This document shows positions 5,076-5,086 of a stretch of 5,086 nt of DNA, piece after piece; the stretch's first letter is position 1; each line of letters opens with the position of its first letter. Position numbers and translations under genes: made by a program. Source of the DNA: JBFLVN01 sp040758475 (lineage in GTDB: Bacteria > JAGRBM01); the NCBI GenBank assembly GCA_040758475.1, contig JBFLVN010000264.1, positions 1 to 5,086 on the forward strand, given 5' to 3'. The notes below the pieces were generated by a model. That model was given only the letters and a program-made list of their open reading frames with translations. It ran no database searches and was not told the origin of the DNA.

Positions 5076-5086
5076 AAAGCCAACTT

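Noticed and set aside
1..5086. CRISPR array, insertion sequence, phage or defence genes
   Set aside because: No regularly spaced repeats, transposase motifs, terminal inverted repeats or defence-type domains were found.

Overview
The window is GC-rich bacterial DNA (about 60% or more G+C by eye) with GTG and TTG starts beside ATG, overlapping stop/start codons and long chance open frames opposite real genes. The taxon cannot be fixed from this stretch. The purines are made with the multi-subunit PurS/PurQ/(small PurL) form of FGAM synthase, as in Bacillus, Thermotoga and many deep or uncultured lineages, and not with the single long PurL of E. coli.

Positions 1-4021, all on the minus strand, read in transcription order: a YycJ/WalJ-type metallo-beta-lactamase (TTG at 4021 or slightly upstream), then an 85-nt gap, then purB, purC, purS and purQ. 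purB and purC overlap by 4 nt (GTGA), the purC stop abuts the purS start, and purQ follows after 36 nt and runs off the left edge only a few codons before its expected end. The order B-C-S-Q is the one I recall for the Bacillus pur operon; purL would be expected next, outside the window. Together these genes make FGAM from FGAR (PurQ glutaminase plus PurS bridge, with the missing PurL), make SAICAR (PurC), and perform the two fumarate-releasing lyase steps (PurB). PurB and PurC carry unusual basic or proline-rich tails encoded side by side at their junction.

Positions 4022-4379 lie between divergent genes and hold no convincing gene. They are dense in structure: a 22-pair inverted repeat (4182-4256) whose four non-Watson-Crick positions are all G.U-compatible only in plus-strand RNA, smaller stem-loops at 4034-4048 and 4077-4116, and a shared 12-mer. 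Nearer the plus-strand gene are a tandem TGACATGG repeat and a 10-bp palindrome beside a weak candidate promoter.

Positions 4380-5075 (plus strand) encode a 231-residue protein of unknown function with a good ribosome-binding site. It, and the structured intergenic segment in front of it, are the least explained parts of the window.
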